Counted from the first letter of the stretch, positions 55,384 through 64,000 are shown. The stretch: 64,000 nt of DNA from Caryophanales bacterium UBA6879 (GCA_002449135.1 DKCH01000021.1:1-64000), one strand, 5' to 3'. A program made the numbers and translations. Notes: generated from the sequence alone by a model not told the origin.

Positions 55384-57171
55384 TTATTTTATTAATTTAC
55401 TATCTTTTAATAGTAATTCAATATCAGTATTTTTAATTTTCTTTAAGACAAGATGCAATGCAATCTTTTCGATTGGACTAAGCTTCATTTCATCTAAAGA
55501 CTTCTTATCAACAGCATAGTAAGCAGCCTTTAAAAGTTCACGTACATCAAAAGTAGAACCCCAAACTTCTGGAACAGCTCTTTCTATATTTAATAAGGTA
55601 TAACAAGCTTCCATACCAGTTCTAATTGAATATTCAGTGGTAAAAATGCAATCTCTTGGAGTTTCAGCAAATTGACCAATAAAAGCAAAGTTAATTGAAT
55701 TAGCAGGAACAACTAAAGGACGATCTTCTTTAGCTCTAGGTTGGAAGAAAGCAGTAATATAAGGCATATAACAAGTAGTAGTATTACATTTATTAGTTGC
55801 ATAGTCTTCAATCTTTTCTTTAGGACAACCAATATGATAAAGCCATTCTTCACAGATTTCTTTTCCAGTACAATCTTTCATAGCTTTCTTAACATAGTTT
55901 CCTTCTTTATTAGTAGTTAAACCATAGAACCAAATTAAAACAGTGTTTTTATCTTGAGCTTTAAATTGAGGTTGTCTATTAATAGTCCAGGAAATGTACC
56001 AGTTATTCATACTATCTTTAACTGTAACAATTCCACCAGTAGTAACTTTGCCACTACGAGGATCTCTTTTACAAATTTTTTCAATTAAATTTATAATATC
56101 ATCTGAACTAGTAGCAATGGTAGCCGACATCCAATTAGTTTGTTCTACATTATCTGCAAATTTTTCAGGGTGACCAAAACTAGGATCTTGTTTGGCAATA
56201 TTTTTCCATAAATCCCATGAATCACCTTTACCATTTTGTACTTTAGATAAATCAGGAGCAACATTTTGTGATCCATAACAAGAAACATCTGTACAGCAAC
56301 CATTAGTAATAAAAACTAAATCATCTTTAGTTAAGTCTAATTCTTCTTTATTACCATTTCTTTCAAAAACAATAGTTTTTGCTAATTTTTTATCACCAAC
56401 TTGTTGGAATAAAACATTTTTAACATCAATACCATATTCAAATTTTACCCCTTTAGAAATTAAATATTTAACCAAAGGTAAAATCATTGATTCATATTGA
56501 TTATATTTTGTAAATCTCAAAGCAGTAAAATCAGGTAACCCATCAATATGATGTACAAATCTTTGAAGATATCTTTTCATTTCTAAAGCAGAAGACCAAC
56601 GTTGAAAAGCAAACATTGTTTGCCAATATAACCAGAAATTAGAAGACCAAAAATGTTCATCAAAACATTCATCGATTCTTTTATTTTCCAAATCTTTTTC
56701 AGGAGTTAAATAAAGTTTTAATAATTCATTTTGTGCTTTCCTATCTAAAGTAAATTTATTATCAGTATGGGCATTTTGTCCACATTTAACAGTTGCACGA
56801 CATAATGAATAATTAGGATCATCTTTGTTTAAATAAAAATATTCATCAAGAACAGACTGACCTTTATGTTCTAAAGAAGGAATATCTCTATAAAGATCCC
56901 ACATACATTCAAAGTGGTTGTCCATTTCTCTACCACCTCTCATATAAAAACCTTTAGTAACATCTTTAACGCCATCACAAGAGCCACCAGGAATTGGTAA
57001 TTTTTCAAATAAATGAATATTTTCACCTTTTAATTGGCCATCTCTTAATAAATAAAATGCACTAGATAAACCAGCCAAACCAGTACCAATAATATATGCT
57101 GATTTTTTATCAGCATCCTTAGGTTTTCTTGGTTTAACAAATGCTTCATAAGTTCCACTAGAATAATACAT
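55384..57171 (-). CDS. ohyA: Oleate hydratase (myosin-cross-reactive antigen family)
   Basis: 595 residues of the FAD-dependent oleate hydratase family, which adds water to cis-9 unsaturated fatty acids and detoxifies host oleate. The dinucleotide fold is YIIGTGLAGLSSAFYLL (29-45), followed by HLFEKLPIPGGSCDG, MRGGREMDNHFECMWDLYRD and the C-terminal FIGQFAETPRDCIFTTEYSI. Length is right. GTAAAGGAGA precedes ATG. Upstream lies a near-perfect inverted repeat (57224-57253), so regulation is likely. Monocistronic, with terminator. Confidence 0.95.
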   Translation of the reverse strand: MYYSSGTYEAFVKPRKPKDADKKSAYIIGTGLAGLSSAFYLLRDGQLKGENIHLFEKLPIPGGSCDGVKDVTKGFYMRGGREMDNHFECMWDLYRDIPSLEHKGQSVLDEYFYLNKDDPNYSLCRATVKCGQNAHTDNKFTLDRKAQNELLKLYLTPEKDLENKRIDECFDEHFWSSNFWLYWQTMFAFQRWSSALEMKRYLQRFVHHIDGLPDFTALRFTKYNQYESMILPLVKYLISKGVKFEYGIDVKNVLFQQVGDKKLAKTIVFERNGNKEELDLTKDDLVFITNGCCTDVSCYGSQNVAPDLSKVQNGKGDSWDLWKNIAKQDPSFGHPEKFADNVEQTNWMSATIATSSDDIINLIEKICKRDPRSGKVTTGGIVTVKDSMNNWYISWTINRQPQFKAQDKNTVLIWFYGLTTNKEGNYVKKAMKDCTGKEICEEWLYHIGCPKEKIEDYATNKCNTTTCYMPYITAFFQPRAKEDRPLVVPANSINFAFIGQFAETPRDCIFTTEYSIRTGMEACYTLLNIERAVPEVWGSTFDVRELLKAAYYAVDKKSLDEMKLSPIEKIALHLVLKKIKNTDIELLLKDSKLIK

Positions 57172-57223
57172 ACTTTTCTCTTCTCCTTTACGCTAATTAG
57201 TCTAGTAAAATTTCTCAAAAAGT

Positions 57224-57253
57224 AATTAGACAAAATTCATAACATGTCTAATT
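57224..57253 (-). promoter_or_regulatory. Palindromic operator upstream of ohyA
   Basis: AATTAGACA (57224-57232) and TGTCTAATT (57245-57253) form a perfect 9+9 inverted repeat with a 12-base gap, centres 21 bases apart. A related half-site ATTAGTCTA lies at 57196-57204. A second AT-rich palindrome TTTTTTGA/TCAAAAAA (57252-57273) touches it. The layout suits a TetR-type or similar dimeric regulator; no such regulator gene is in the window. Confidence 0.55.
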
Positions 57254-57293
57254 TTTTGACATACATCAAAAAATGTAAAAAAGTTAAAGAAAA

Positions 57294-57323
57294 AAGGTTT
57301 AACAACCGAAGTTATTAAACCTT
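57294..57323 (-). terminator. Terminator after tRNA-Leu
   Basis: On the minus strand AAGGTTTAA and TTAAACCTT pair across 12 bases and run into TTTTTTCTTT. Confidence 0.75.
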
Positions 57324-57338
57324 ATTATGCACTATTAA

Positions 57339-57427
57339 TGGTGCTCAGAGTGGGAATCGAACCCACATGACCTTTTACAGTCGCAGGATTTTAAGTCCTG
57401 TGCGTCTACCAGTTTCGCCATCTAAGC
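57339..57427 (-). tRNA. tRNA-Leu (anticodon UAA)
   Basis: The reverse strand gives a class II tRNA: acceptor GCTTAGA pairs with TCTGAGC (one G-T pair), discriminator A and encoded CCA. The anticodon loop CTTAAAA within CAGGA/TCCTG gives TAA (reads UUA). A long variable arm (GCGACTGTAAAAGGTCATG region) is present as expected for Leu. UUA is the main Leu codon of such AT-rich genomes. Confidence 0.94.
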
Positions 57428-57514
57428 ATTGCTTAACGCTTTAATACAATAACACTTTTTAAAATATCTGTCTAGTATATTTTTAATAAATTTTTAATAA
57501 ATCAACTATTTAAT

Positions 57515-58003
57515 CTATTTATCGTCACTAAGTTTATTAATACCTTCTTGATCTAATCTAAAAATATTCCACTCACTTAATCTTTTAGCCCCTATAGATT
57601 CATAAAAATTAATAGATGGTGTATTCCAATTTAAACACACCCACTCAAAGCGACCCAAGTTTTCTTCTTTTGCTAATTTAGCTAAATAAATCATTGTTTG
57701 CTTACCAAAACCACGATGACGATAACTAGGTAAAATATAAATATCTTCTAAATAGAGTCCACCACGACCCACAAAAGTAGAAAAATTTGTAAAAAAGAGT
57801 GCAAAACCTATTTCTTTTTTATCATAAACTAAGAAAATAACTCTTACTAATTTTCTTTTAAATATGTATTCTTCTAAATTATTTATATTAGCTTGTACTT
57901 GATCTTCCATCTTTTCATATATTGCAATTTGTTTTATAAAAAAGAGAATTAATGAAAGATCTTTTCTTTTAGCTTTACGAAATGTTAATTTATTTTCTAT
58001 CAT
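57515..58003 (-). CDS. GNAT-family N-acetyltransferase
   Basis: 162 residues with the GNAT fold: IYEKMEDQVQ near 30, the strand VGRGGLYLEDIYILPSYRHRGFGKQ with the acetyl-CoA motif RHRGFGK, and FEWVCLNWNTPSINFYESIGA. The layout matches the diamine/spermidine-type acetyltransferase branch (FYESIGAK). Overlaps the upstream ABC-2 permease gene by 14 nt, so they are expressed together. Substrate uncertain. Confidence 0.85.
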   Translation of the reverse strand: MIENKLTFRKAKRKDLSLILFFIKQIAIYEKMEDQVQANINNLEEYIFKRKLVRVIFLVYDKKEIGFALFFTNFSTFVGRGGLYLEDIYILPSYRHRGFGKQTMIYLAKLAKEENLGRFEWVCLNWNTPSINFYESIGAKRLSEWNIFRLDQEGINKLSDDK

Positions 58004-59033
58004 TTTTTTGATTTAAAAAATATTTCTGATACATAATAATTTTATTAGGAGTTAAGAAAATATCGAAAATAATAAAAATACCAATAAAAGAAAGTAAGAC
58101 TAAACTCATAGTTTGGACAGATATTTTAATATTAAAGAAAGATAAAGAAAAATCAAATTGAGAATACAAAGTATTTACAATATTTTCACCCATTTCTGGA
58201 TACTTACTTGAAGCATAATTAAATAAATCTAACATTGGTTGATTCATAAAATAACTTCTAATTAAGCAACAAGAATAAGTTCCAGGAACAAAAGTAGTAA
58301 TAGTAGAAATAGCTTTAGGAACCATATTAGGTGGCAAATAAGCTCCAATTAAGAAACCAACACTAGCTGATGTAATAGCTACTAAAGAAGCCATAGTTGA
58401 TTCAGATTTAATAAAAGAACAAATAAAGAAAGTAATTAGAGAAGCACAAATAGTAGAAATTAAAATAAGTCCAACAATGGCAAAACCATCTAAAACAGAA
58501 GGTAAATCAGCACCACTAAAGCTTAAATAAATTAGACAAACACAATAGACAATTAAATTAATAAAAAAAGTAATAATTGCATTAAAAGAAAAATAAGAAG
58601 CAGTAACAATACTTTGAGAAATTGGTGAAGAATTAAAATCTCTTGAAATTTCTTTTTCCTTATCTCTAACCATAATAGTACAAGTATTTAACGAAACAGT
58701 AAAACAAGAAACAGCTAAAACCCCAGAAAACATCCAAGTATCAGCAATACCATAAACTTTAGCCATTAATGTTTGGTCTTTTAAAGCGTCACTTGAAAGC
58801 ATCTTTTCTAAGGCGTTATTTATAGAAGCAACTTCCATTGGTCTTAAAAATAAGCCATAAATAAATAAAATAGCTAAAGGAACCATTAAAGTAAAAAGTA
58901 TTTGAGACCAATTCTTAAAAAAAACCAAAAGATGTCTTTTTGTTAAAAAATAAAAAACCCTAGCTTGATTAGGCTTAGTAAGATCTTCGTCTTTAGTAAA
59001 TTTAGATTTTTGGTCTAACTTATTCTTTGCCAT
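57990..59033 (-). CDS. ABC-2 type exporter permease
   Basis: About 347 residues with six membrane helices (around 30-50, 95-115, 140-165, 170-195, 205-225 and 310-330) of the ABC-2 class. The start MAKNKLDQ at 59033 is preferred: AAGGAGC lies at 59044-59050. A longer frame begins at 59066 inside the ATPase gene. It overlaps its ATPase by 14 nt and the GNAT gene by 14 nt. Substrate unknown; antibiotic or lipid export is common. Confidence 0.85.
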   Translation of the reverse strand: MAKNKLDQKSKFTKDEDLTKPNQARVFYFLTKRHLLVFFKNWSQILFTLMVPLAILFIYGLFLRPMEVASINNALEKMLSSDALKDQTLMAKVYGIADTWMFSGVLAVSCFTVSLNTCTIMVRDKEKEISRDFNSSPISQSIVTASYFSFNAIITFFINLIVYCVCLIYLSFSGADLPSVLDGFAIVGLILISTICASLITFFICSFIKSESTMASLVAITSASVGFLIGAYLPPNMVPKAISTITTFVPGTYSCCLIRSYFMNQPMLDLFNYASSKYPEMGENIVNTLYSQFDFSLSFFNIKISVQTMSLVLLSFIGIFIIFDIFLTPNKIIMYQKYFLNQKNDRK

Positions 59034-60027
59034 TATTATCAAGCTCCTTTCGTACACCTGTAACATTTAAAAAAACATCATCCATTGATCCTTTTTCTAC
59101 TTCAAAATCTTTTAACAATGGCTTATGTGCCTCAATAAAATTAATAGCATCATCAGCATCATTTACAGTAACTCTATAACATTTAATATCTTGGTTATAA
59201 GTAAATTTCTTTTTTTCTTTAACAAAAATCTCTTCATACTTAGTATTTTTATTAGTATAAATAATTACATAATCACCTGAATATTTATTTTTTAATTCTA
59301 CTGGTGTCCCACTAGCAATAACATTTCCTTTATTCATAATAACTGCATATGTAGCTTTTTCAGCTTCTTCCATATAGTGAGTAGTTAAAAATACTGTCAT
59401 TCCAGTTTTTTCTCTTAAAGAATTAATCAAATTCCAAACAGATAATCTAGTCTGCGGATCAAGACCAGTAGTTGGTTCATCCAAAATTAACAATTTTGGA
59501 TTATGTACCATTGCCCTAGCGATATCTACTCTTCTTCTTTGACCACCAGAAAGTTTAGACAAAGGCCTATTTAAAAAAGAATCTAATTCAAGCATATTTA
59601 CAAGCTTTTTGAATCTAATTTCCCAATCCTTTTTCTTAATTCCATAAAAACCTGCACGTAAATTTAAATTTTCTTTAGCAGTTAAATTAGGATCCAAAAC
59701 AGAATTTTGGAAAACAATTCCAATAGAATTCTTGATTAAAAAAGGATAGCGATCTAAATCATAACCATCAACATAGATTTTACCGGAATTTTTATCAAGA
59801 ATTGAACAAATAATATTAATAGTTGTAGATTTACCCGCACCATTTAATCCTAAAAAAGCAAAAAGTGAGCCTTTTTTTACAGTAAAAGAAACATTATTAA
59901 CAGCCACCATTTCACCATATTTTTTCACCAAATTCCTTACAGTTAAAATCTCATTTTCAGGAATCGATGGATCTTTTTTTTCTTTATTAAATAATCCAAT
60001 TAAATCAATATTATTCTTATTATTCAT
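59020..60027 (-). CDS. ABC-2 type exporter ATPase
   Basis: 335 residues of the DrrA/NatA-type ATPase class. Walker A is GLNGAGKSTTINI, the Q-loop VFQNSVLDP, the signature LSGGQRRRVDIA, Walker B LLILDEPTTGLD and H-loop LTTHYMEEAE. A C-terminal domain of about 100 residues follows. It drives the permease encoded directly downstream. Confidence 0.93.
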   Translation of the reverse strand: MNNKNNIDLIGLFNKEKKDPSIPENEILTVRNLVKKYGEMVAVNNVSFTVKKGSLFAFLGLNGAGKSTTINIICSILDKNSGKIYVDGYDLDRYPFLIKNSIGIVFQNSVLDPNLTAKENLNLRAGFYGIKKKDWEIRFKKLVNMLELDSFLNRPLSKLSGGQRRRVDIARAMVHNPKLLILDEPTTGLDPQTRLSVWNLINSLREKTGMTVFLTTHYMEEAEKATYAVIMNKGNVIASGTPVELKNKYSGDYVIIYTNKNTKYEEIFVKEKKKFTYNQDIKCYRVTVNDADDAINFIEAHKPLLKDFEVEKGSMDDVFLNVTGVRKELDNNGKE

Positions 60028-60100
60028 ACAATCAAAATATACTACATTTTTAATATATTTAAAACTAGCAATTTAAATAAGATATGCTAAACTAAACAAG

Positions 60101-60535
60101 ATGAATGGTAAAGATACAGATTTTTTTGAATCAACATTTTGGTCTATCTTTCTTAGGGGCTTAATAAGCAGTATTGTTTCATTAGCTTTTTTCTTTTTGA
60201 TTTGGGGGTTATCTAAACGTTCATATCAAGATGTTTCTAATGCTTCTTTTGCTTGTTTTGCTTTATTAATTGTTGTTTCTTTTTTCTCTTTAGGTTATTC
60301 AAAAGGCTATTTTGATAGCTACGTTTATGGTCTCTCTTTCTTTTTTGGACCTGTAGGAAGAGGGATAAGAATTAAATATGGTAATACTTATTCAAATTAT
60401 AAACACAGCAAAGAGCTAAGTAGAGAAGGCAAATCTTTTAATGCTTTTTATTCTTTAACTTATTTTATTGAGGCTTTAATCTTTTTAATTTTTGCTATTG
60501 TTTATTTAATTCTTTTTAATAATTCTATTAACTAA
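60101..60535 (+). CDS. Small membrane protein, possibly DUF3899
   Basis: 144 residues with three hydrophobic helices (about 14-38, 50-66 and 118-140) and a polar loop (SYKHSKELSREGKSF region). The SFFSLGYSKGYFDSYVYGLSFFF part resembles DUF3899-type small proteins, but this is by eye only. TATGCT lies 12 bases before ATG and there is no ribosome site, so the mRNA may be nearly leaderless. Divergent from the ABC exporter. Confidence 0.6.
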   Translation: MNGKDTDFFESTFWSIFLRGLISSIVSLAFFFLIWGLSKRSYQDVSNASFACFALLIVVSFFSLGYSKGYFDSYVYGLSFFFGPVGRGIRIKYGNTYSNYKHSKELSREGKSFNAFYSLTYFIEALIFLIFAIVYLILFNNSIN

Positions 60536-60577
60536 AATACAAGAAAGCGATTTCATCAAAAAAATTAATTTTTTTAC

Positions 60578-60606
60578 TTGACCTATTTTTATTTATTTGG
60601 TAATTT
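60578..60606 (+). promoter_or_regulatory. Possible oppA promoter
   Basis: TTGACC (60578-60583), 17 bases, TAATTT (60601-60606). The leader to 60705 is about 95 bases and contains GCCGGGG, unusual for this AT-rich sequence, and ends in the ribosome site AAGGAGG. No known riboswitch was recognised. Confidence 0.35.
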
Positions 60607-60704
60607 TATTGTAATCTAAATTTTGCCGGGGAAAATATATCTTAAGAATAATTATAACTTTTGGCTAAATTATAGGTTTTTAACTAACAAGGAGGAAAAT
60701 TATT

Positions 60705-63380
60705 ATGGTTAAAAACAAAATTATGCTTCTTAGCTGCACTTTCTTAACATCTTTATTAGCTTTAACTGGTTGTGGAAGAACTAGCGATAGTACTGCTTCT
60801 AATGTAACTAGTACTAGTACTAGTACAAGTACTTCTACTGGTACTGGTCAAGTTGAAGGTGCAACTGGTGCTTATAACTTTATTGCTGGTACTGTAGAAC
60901 AAAAAGCTGAAATTTTAGGACAACTAGAAAAGTATGCTGTCTCTAATCATTTAACTGGTTATTCTTTATTTGGTGATGGAGGTTATTCTTTGTATTCATC
61001 AAGAATTAACTTCCCGACTAATGAGTACATTGAAGGTTTTGGATGGGGCTTAGCAATGTATGGCTCAATAAATGCTAATGATTCTCACTTTCAAATTAGT
61101 GATGACGATACTTCTATTAGTGATATTAAGGAATACTATCATTCTTATGATTCAACACCTATTACTAGTTTAAATTATTTAGATGATAAAGGTTCTCAAC
61201 TTTCTGATTATTCTTCTTATTTTCAATCTGGTTTATTTAGCACTAAATTAAATGCTAGTAAAACAAATTATGAATGGTATCCATTACTTGCTGATAGTAT
61301 GCCTACACCTGTTGATTTAAATAAATCAACTGGCTTAGCTAAAACTTGGAGATTTAAAATCAAAACTGGAAAAGATGGTGTTAAATATACTACAGGTTCT
61401 ACTAGAGATGATCGTAAAGCTTATAACAATAAAGATGTTCAACCAGAAGACTATACCTTTGCATTAAGAGTCTTACTTTCTAGTGATGTTGGATATTATA
61501 GAGCTAATCAATATTCTGCAGGTGATGCTGAAATTGTAGGAGCTAGTAACTACAATGCAGCTAGTGCAGATGGTATGTTTTCTGATGCTGCTAAAAAAGC
61601 TTGGGAGAAAGTCGGTTATAAATTAGTTGATAAAGATGGCAATACATATTCTGGAAGTGGTGATTGCTATATTCAAGTTACTTATGTTAACCCTTGTAAT
61701 GAATTTAAATCATTCTATCGTTTATCTGATAATTTATTAACTCCTATAAATCAAGATTTCTATAAATTAGTAACTGGCCTTGGTACTGATTCTTTCCATC
61801 CTGAATTCTATATGAACCAAGATTCAAATGGTACTGTTGGTGTTGTTGATAACACCTTAAGCGTTGGCCCATATTATGTAAGACAATTTAATGGTGCTAA
61901 TAATGGTGCAATTGTCTTTACTAGAAACGATAATTGGTTTGAAAGAAAAGCCGATTCTAGCTTATATCAAATTAAAGGTTTCAAATATAGATTTGATACT
62001 GGTTTACAAGATGATGCAAATGGCATGATAAATCACTTTAAAGCTAAAGAATGTGATTCTTCTTCTATTCCTGCCAGTGCTTGGAATGACTTCCAAGATC
62101 ATGGAGAATTTTATGTAAGAAAGTTATCTAAAAACACTTCTAACTATAAGATGAATGTTAACTCCACCACTGAAAGCAGATGGGAAGAATTATTTGGTGA
62201 AGCAGGAACCATTACTCAAACCAGTAAAAGCCAATACTGGAAAGTTAAACCTATTATGTCTAATTCAAATTTCTTAGATGGTGTTTACTTTGCCACTGAT
62301 AGACAAACAATTGCTAATAATTTACATAAAAATGTCTCTGACACTTATTTCTCTGACAATTATATGATTGATCCTGAAAATGGTGTTTCATACAATTCTA
62401 CTCAAGCGCATAAAGATGCAGTAGCTGATTACCAAACTACAGATGCAGCTGGTAAATCTACTTATGGTTTCGATCTCTCTACTGCTCAATCACTCTTTTC
62501 TAAAGCTTTAAAGGCCTTAACTGATAATGGCACTTATAAGAGTGGTGATACTATTCAATTAGAGGCCTATTATCAAACACAAACAAATGTAGAGCAATTT
62601 GGTAATTATTGGGCAAAAACTATTGAAGATGCTTTTAATGAAGCTGGTAAAAACTATGGTATTACACTAGATATTGTTAATAAATATGATTCAGTTTGGT
62701 CTGATGTTTATTACAAGCATTTAATGGTTGGTCAATTTGATTTCGGTTTCGGTTCTATTTCTGGTAACTCATTAGATCCTGTAAACTTCATGGAAGTTTT
62801 AAAGAGTGATAACTCCTCTGGTTTTACTTTAAACTGGGGTGTTGATACTTCTAAAGTCAGTGAAGATTTGGTTTATGATGGCAAAACTTGGTCCTTTGAT
62901 GCTTTATTTAACGCCGCTAACTCTGGTGCTATTGTTCAAAATGGTGAAATGGGGAAGCCTTTCATCTTCAACGATAAGGAATCATTATGGGCAGAAGATA
63001 CATCTAAATTAGTCTTTGATTACAATGCTGATTTAGTTACTGAATCTAATCTTCAAATTGAAAATGTTGTAGTTTCTAGCTTAATTATCTCCTTTGTAAA
63101 TGAAAATAGTGAAGTCGAATCTGCTTCACTTAGCAATGCATCTGCTACTGCTGATACTGAAAAACATACTCTTACTGTTGATTTTGATAAAGAATCATTT
63201 GCTAGCTACTTCTATGATGGAGAAGATGAAAATGCCGCATATCAAGCAAGTGAAGAATTTTATAACAAATTACAAGGCAAAAATATTACTATTTCTACTT
63301 CTTTAGGCGCCTATATTACTGTTAATGGCATTGATGGCAGCTACTATACTTTAGTTACTGGTACTGATTCTAATTTCTAA
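60705..63380 (+). CDS. oppA: Oligopeptide ABC transporter, substrate-binding lipoprotein
   Basis: 891 residues, larger than the usual 540-600. Lipobox LTGC (Cys23) is followed by a low-complexity Ser/Thr linker built from repeated ACTAGT-type hexamers (about 29-46). The body has SBP_bac_5 features: LAKTWRFKIKTGKDGVKYTT, NDNWFERK, and NSLDPVNFMEVLKSDNSSG. Extra segments at the C-terminus (from about 770) account for the length. It delivers peptides to the OppBCDF permease; a partial oppB follows after a terminator. AAGGAGG precedes the start. Confidence 0.88.
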   Translation: MVKNKIMLLSCTFLTSLLALTGCGRTSDSTASNVTSTSTSTSTSTGTGQVEGATGAYNFIAGTVEQKAEILGQLEKYAVSNHLTGYSLFGDGGYSLYSSRINFPTNEYIEGFGWGLAMYGSINANDSHFQISDDDTSISDIKEYYHSYDSTPITSLNYLDDKGSQLSDYSSYFQSGLFSTKLNASKTNYEWYPLLADSMPTPVDLNKSTGLAKTWRFKIKTGKDGVKYTTGSTRDDRKAYNNKDVQPEDYTFALRVLLSSDVGYYRANQYSAGDAEIVGASNYNAASADGMFSDAAKKAWEKVGYKLVDKDGNTYSGSGDCYIQVTYVNPCNEFKSFYRLSDNLLTPINQDFYKLVTGLGTDSFHPEFYMNQDSNGTVGVVDNTLSVGPYYVRQFNGANNGAIVFTRNDNWFERKADSSLYQIKGFKYRFDTGLQDDANGMINHFKAKECDSSSIPASAWNDFQDHGEFYVRKLSKNTSNYKMNVNSTTESRWEELFGEAGTITQTSKSQYWKVKPIMSNSNFLDGVYFATDRQTIANNLHKNVSDTYFSDNYMIDPENGVSYNSTQAHKDAVADYQTTDAAGKSTYGFDLSTAQSLFSKALKALTDNGTYKSGDTIQLEAYYQTQTNVEQFGNYWAKTIEDAFNEAGKNYGITLDIVNKYDSVWSDVYYKHLMVGQFDFGFGSISGNSLDPVNFMEVLKSDNSSGFTLNWGVDTSKVSEDLVYDGKTWSFDALFNAANSGAIVQNGEMGKPFIFNDKESLWAEDTSKLVFDYNADLVTESNLQIENVVVSSLIISFVNENSEVESASLSNASATADTEKHTLTVDFDKESFASYFYDGEDENAAYQASEEFYNKLQGKNITISTSLGAYITVNGIDGSYYTLVTGTDSNF

Positions 63381-63402
63381 ATAGTTTAATTTTCTGTATA
63401 AA

Positions 63403-63435
63403 AAGAAGGTGAATTTTAGTAACTCACCTTCTTTT
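63403..63435 (+). terminator. Terminator between oppA and oppB
   Basis: AAGAAGGTGA (63403-63412) pairs with TCACCTTCTT (63424-63433), followed by TTTT. It lies inside the operon and probably lets excess oppA mRNA form while some transcription continues into oppB. Confidence 0.85.
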
Positions 63436-63485
63436 CTATAATTTTAAAATTTTGCTAAACTATTAACAAAAGAAAGGAAAAAATA

Positions 63486-64000
63486 ATGAACAAGCTTACT
63501 TATATAATTAAAAGATTACTACTAGCTTTCATTACTGGTTTTATTATTATTTCAGTAACATTTATTTTACTTAAGCTAATTAAAGAAGACCCTCCAGTAG
63601 GACTACCTACAGATATTAAAAATTTCTATGATAATCAAGTAAATATTGGATATTCCTATACAAGTCCAGTAATGCTCCCTAATTTAGAATATGATTGGGT
63701 TTACCAAGATTCTAACACTGGAGTATCTACTTACTATTATTCTTATCCTATTATGAGTCAATATTGGTCATGGCTTTCTAATATCTTTACTAAGTGGAAT
63801 TGGGGCACTTCTTTATATATAGAAAAAGGTGCAAATGTCGGATACATAATTAATAAAAGATTGTGGGTTTCTGTTAATATTAATTTAATAACTATTATAA
63901 TTTCTATTCCTTTAGGAATTATCTTTGGTATTATCGCTGCTTTAAAGAAAAATAGACCAGTGGATAGAGTACTTTCTATTACAAATATGATCTTTATTTC
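63486..64000 (+). CDS. oppB: Oligopeptide ABC transporter permease OppB, N-terminal part
   Basis: Open from ATG 63486 to the window end (about 171 codons), so the 3' end is outside. The start MNKLTYIIKRLLLAFITGF gives the first membrane helix, as in OppB-type permeases. A long outside loop follows, then the second helix SVNINLITIIISIPLGIIFG and AALKKNRPVDRVLSI, matching the permease region of the family. AGAAAGGAAA precedes the start. Its partner binding protein is just upstream. Confidence 0.85.
   Translation, partial: MNKLTYIIKRLLLAFITGFIIISVTFILLKLIKEDPPVGLPTDIKNFYDNQVNIGYSYTSPVMLPNLEYDWVYQDSNTGVSTYYYSYPIMSQYWSWLSNIFTKWNWGTSLYIEKGANVGYIINKRLWVSVNINLITIIISIPLGIIFGIIAALKKNRPVDRVLSITNMIFI

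Noticed and set aside
57045..57233. Small minus-strand frame overlapping the start of ohyA
   Set aside because: It lies in another frame of ohyA, has unusual composition and no ribosome site.
60610..60704. Riboswitch upstream of oppA
   Set aside because: GCCGGGG in the leader is unusual, but no known aptamer pattern or alternative hairpin pair could be built.
1..64000. Mycoplasma-like genetic code (UGA as Trp)
   Set aside because: UGA closes real genes such as gdpP (41574-41576), the walJ gene and hepT, and Trp is coded by UGG throughout. The in-frame UGA in the terminase remnant is decay, not recoding.
1..64000. CRISPR array, rRNA genes or origin of replication
   Set aside because: No regularly spaced repeats, no rRNA sequence and no DnaA-box cluster were seen, though several genes here sit near oriC in Bacillus.

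Overview
The window is very AT-rich, gene-dense DNA from a low-GC Gram-positive bacterium of the Bacilli/Mollicutes side of the tree, most like an uncultured gut-type lineage near Acholeplasmatales, RF39 or Erysipelotrichales. The evidence is the SufCDSUB operon, YmdB/RNase Y/MiaB/RicA neighbours, GdpP-RplI-DnaB, WalJ-RlmH, ComFA/ComFC, several lipoproteins and the tmRNA type. The genetic code is standard: UGA closes real genes (for example gdpP at 41574-41576) and Trp is UGG. The placement is inference; no 16S gene is present.

Layout. 1-4.4 kb: end of a thymidine kinase gene, then ricA-miaB-ymdB-rny on the minus strand (RNA decay and tRNA modification). 4.6-5.0 kb: tmRNA. 5.0-8.1 kb: a decayed island behind ssrA, with wrecked terminase, transposase and unidentified genes around an intact HTH-nucleotidyltransferase/HEPN toxin-antitoxin pair and the stump of a phosphoesterase gene. 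8.1-15.1 kb: small redox protein, InlB-repeat lipoprotein, membrane protein, hydrolase, and a LemA protein with a large membrane partner. 15.1-18.8 kb: surface-anchored endonuclease I and a PiT/PhoU-like phosphate pair. 19.0-20.8 kb: Y-family polymerase/YolD operon. 20.9-22.7 kb: rpsF-ssb-rpsR and a SpoU methyltransferase. 22.7-28.2 kb: thioesterase/HAD operon, an unrecognised two-gene membrane system joined to ung, and a HIT protein. 28.3-31.7 kb: two large PrsA-like lipoproteins. 31.9-38.7 kb: sufCDSUB-mnmG facing an Nfu protein. 39.4-44.8 kb: gdpP-rplI-dnaB-walJ-rlmH. 44.8-50.2 kb: tRNA-Gln, HAD protein, comFA-comFC and two CNNM/CBS proteins. 50.2-57.4 kb: heterodimeric ABC exporter, MATE exporter, oleate hydratase with a palindromic operator, tRNA-Leu. 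57.5-64 kb: GNAT, ABC-2 exporter, small membrane protein, and an oligopeptide transporter (oppA, partial oppB).

Themes. Many genes are translationally coupled by 1-20 nt overlaps. Five convergent pairs end with abutting or overlapping stop codons and no terminator between them, whereas other borders have clear hairpins. Several functions fit a scavenging, host-associated life: nucleoside salvage, a surface nuclease, peptide uptake, oleate detoxification and drug-type exporters. The least understood parts are the ssrA-linked island, the 24572/25483 membrane pair, and the LemA partner.
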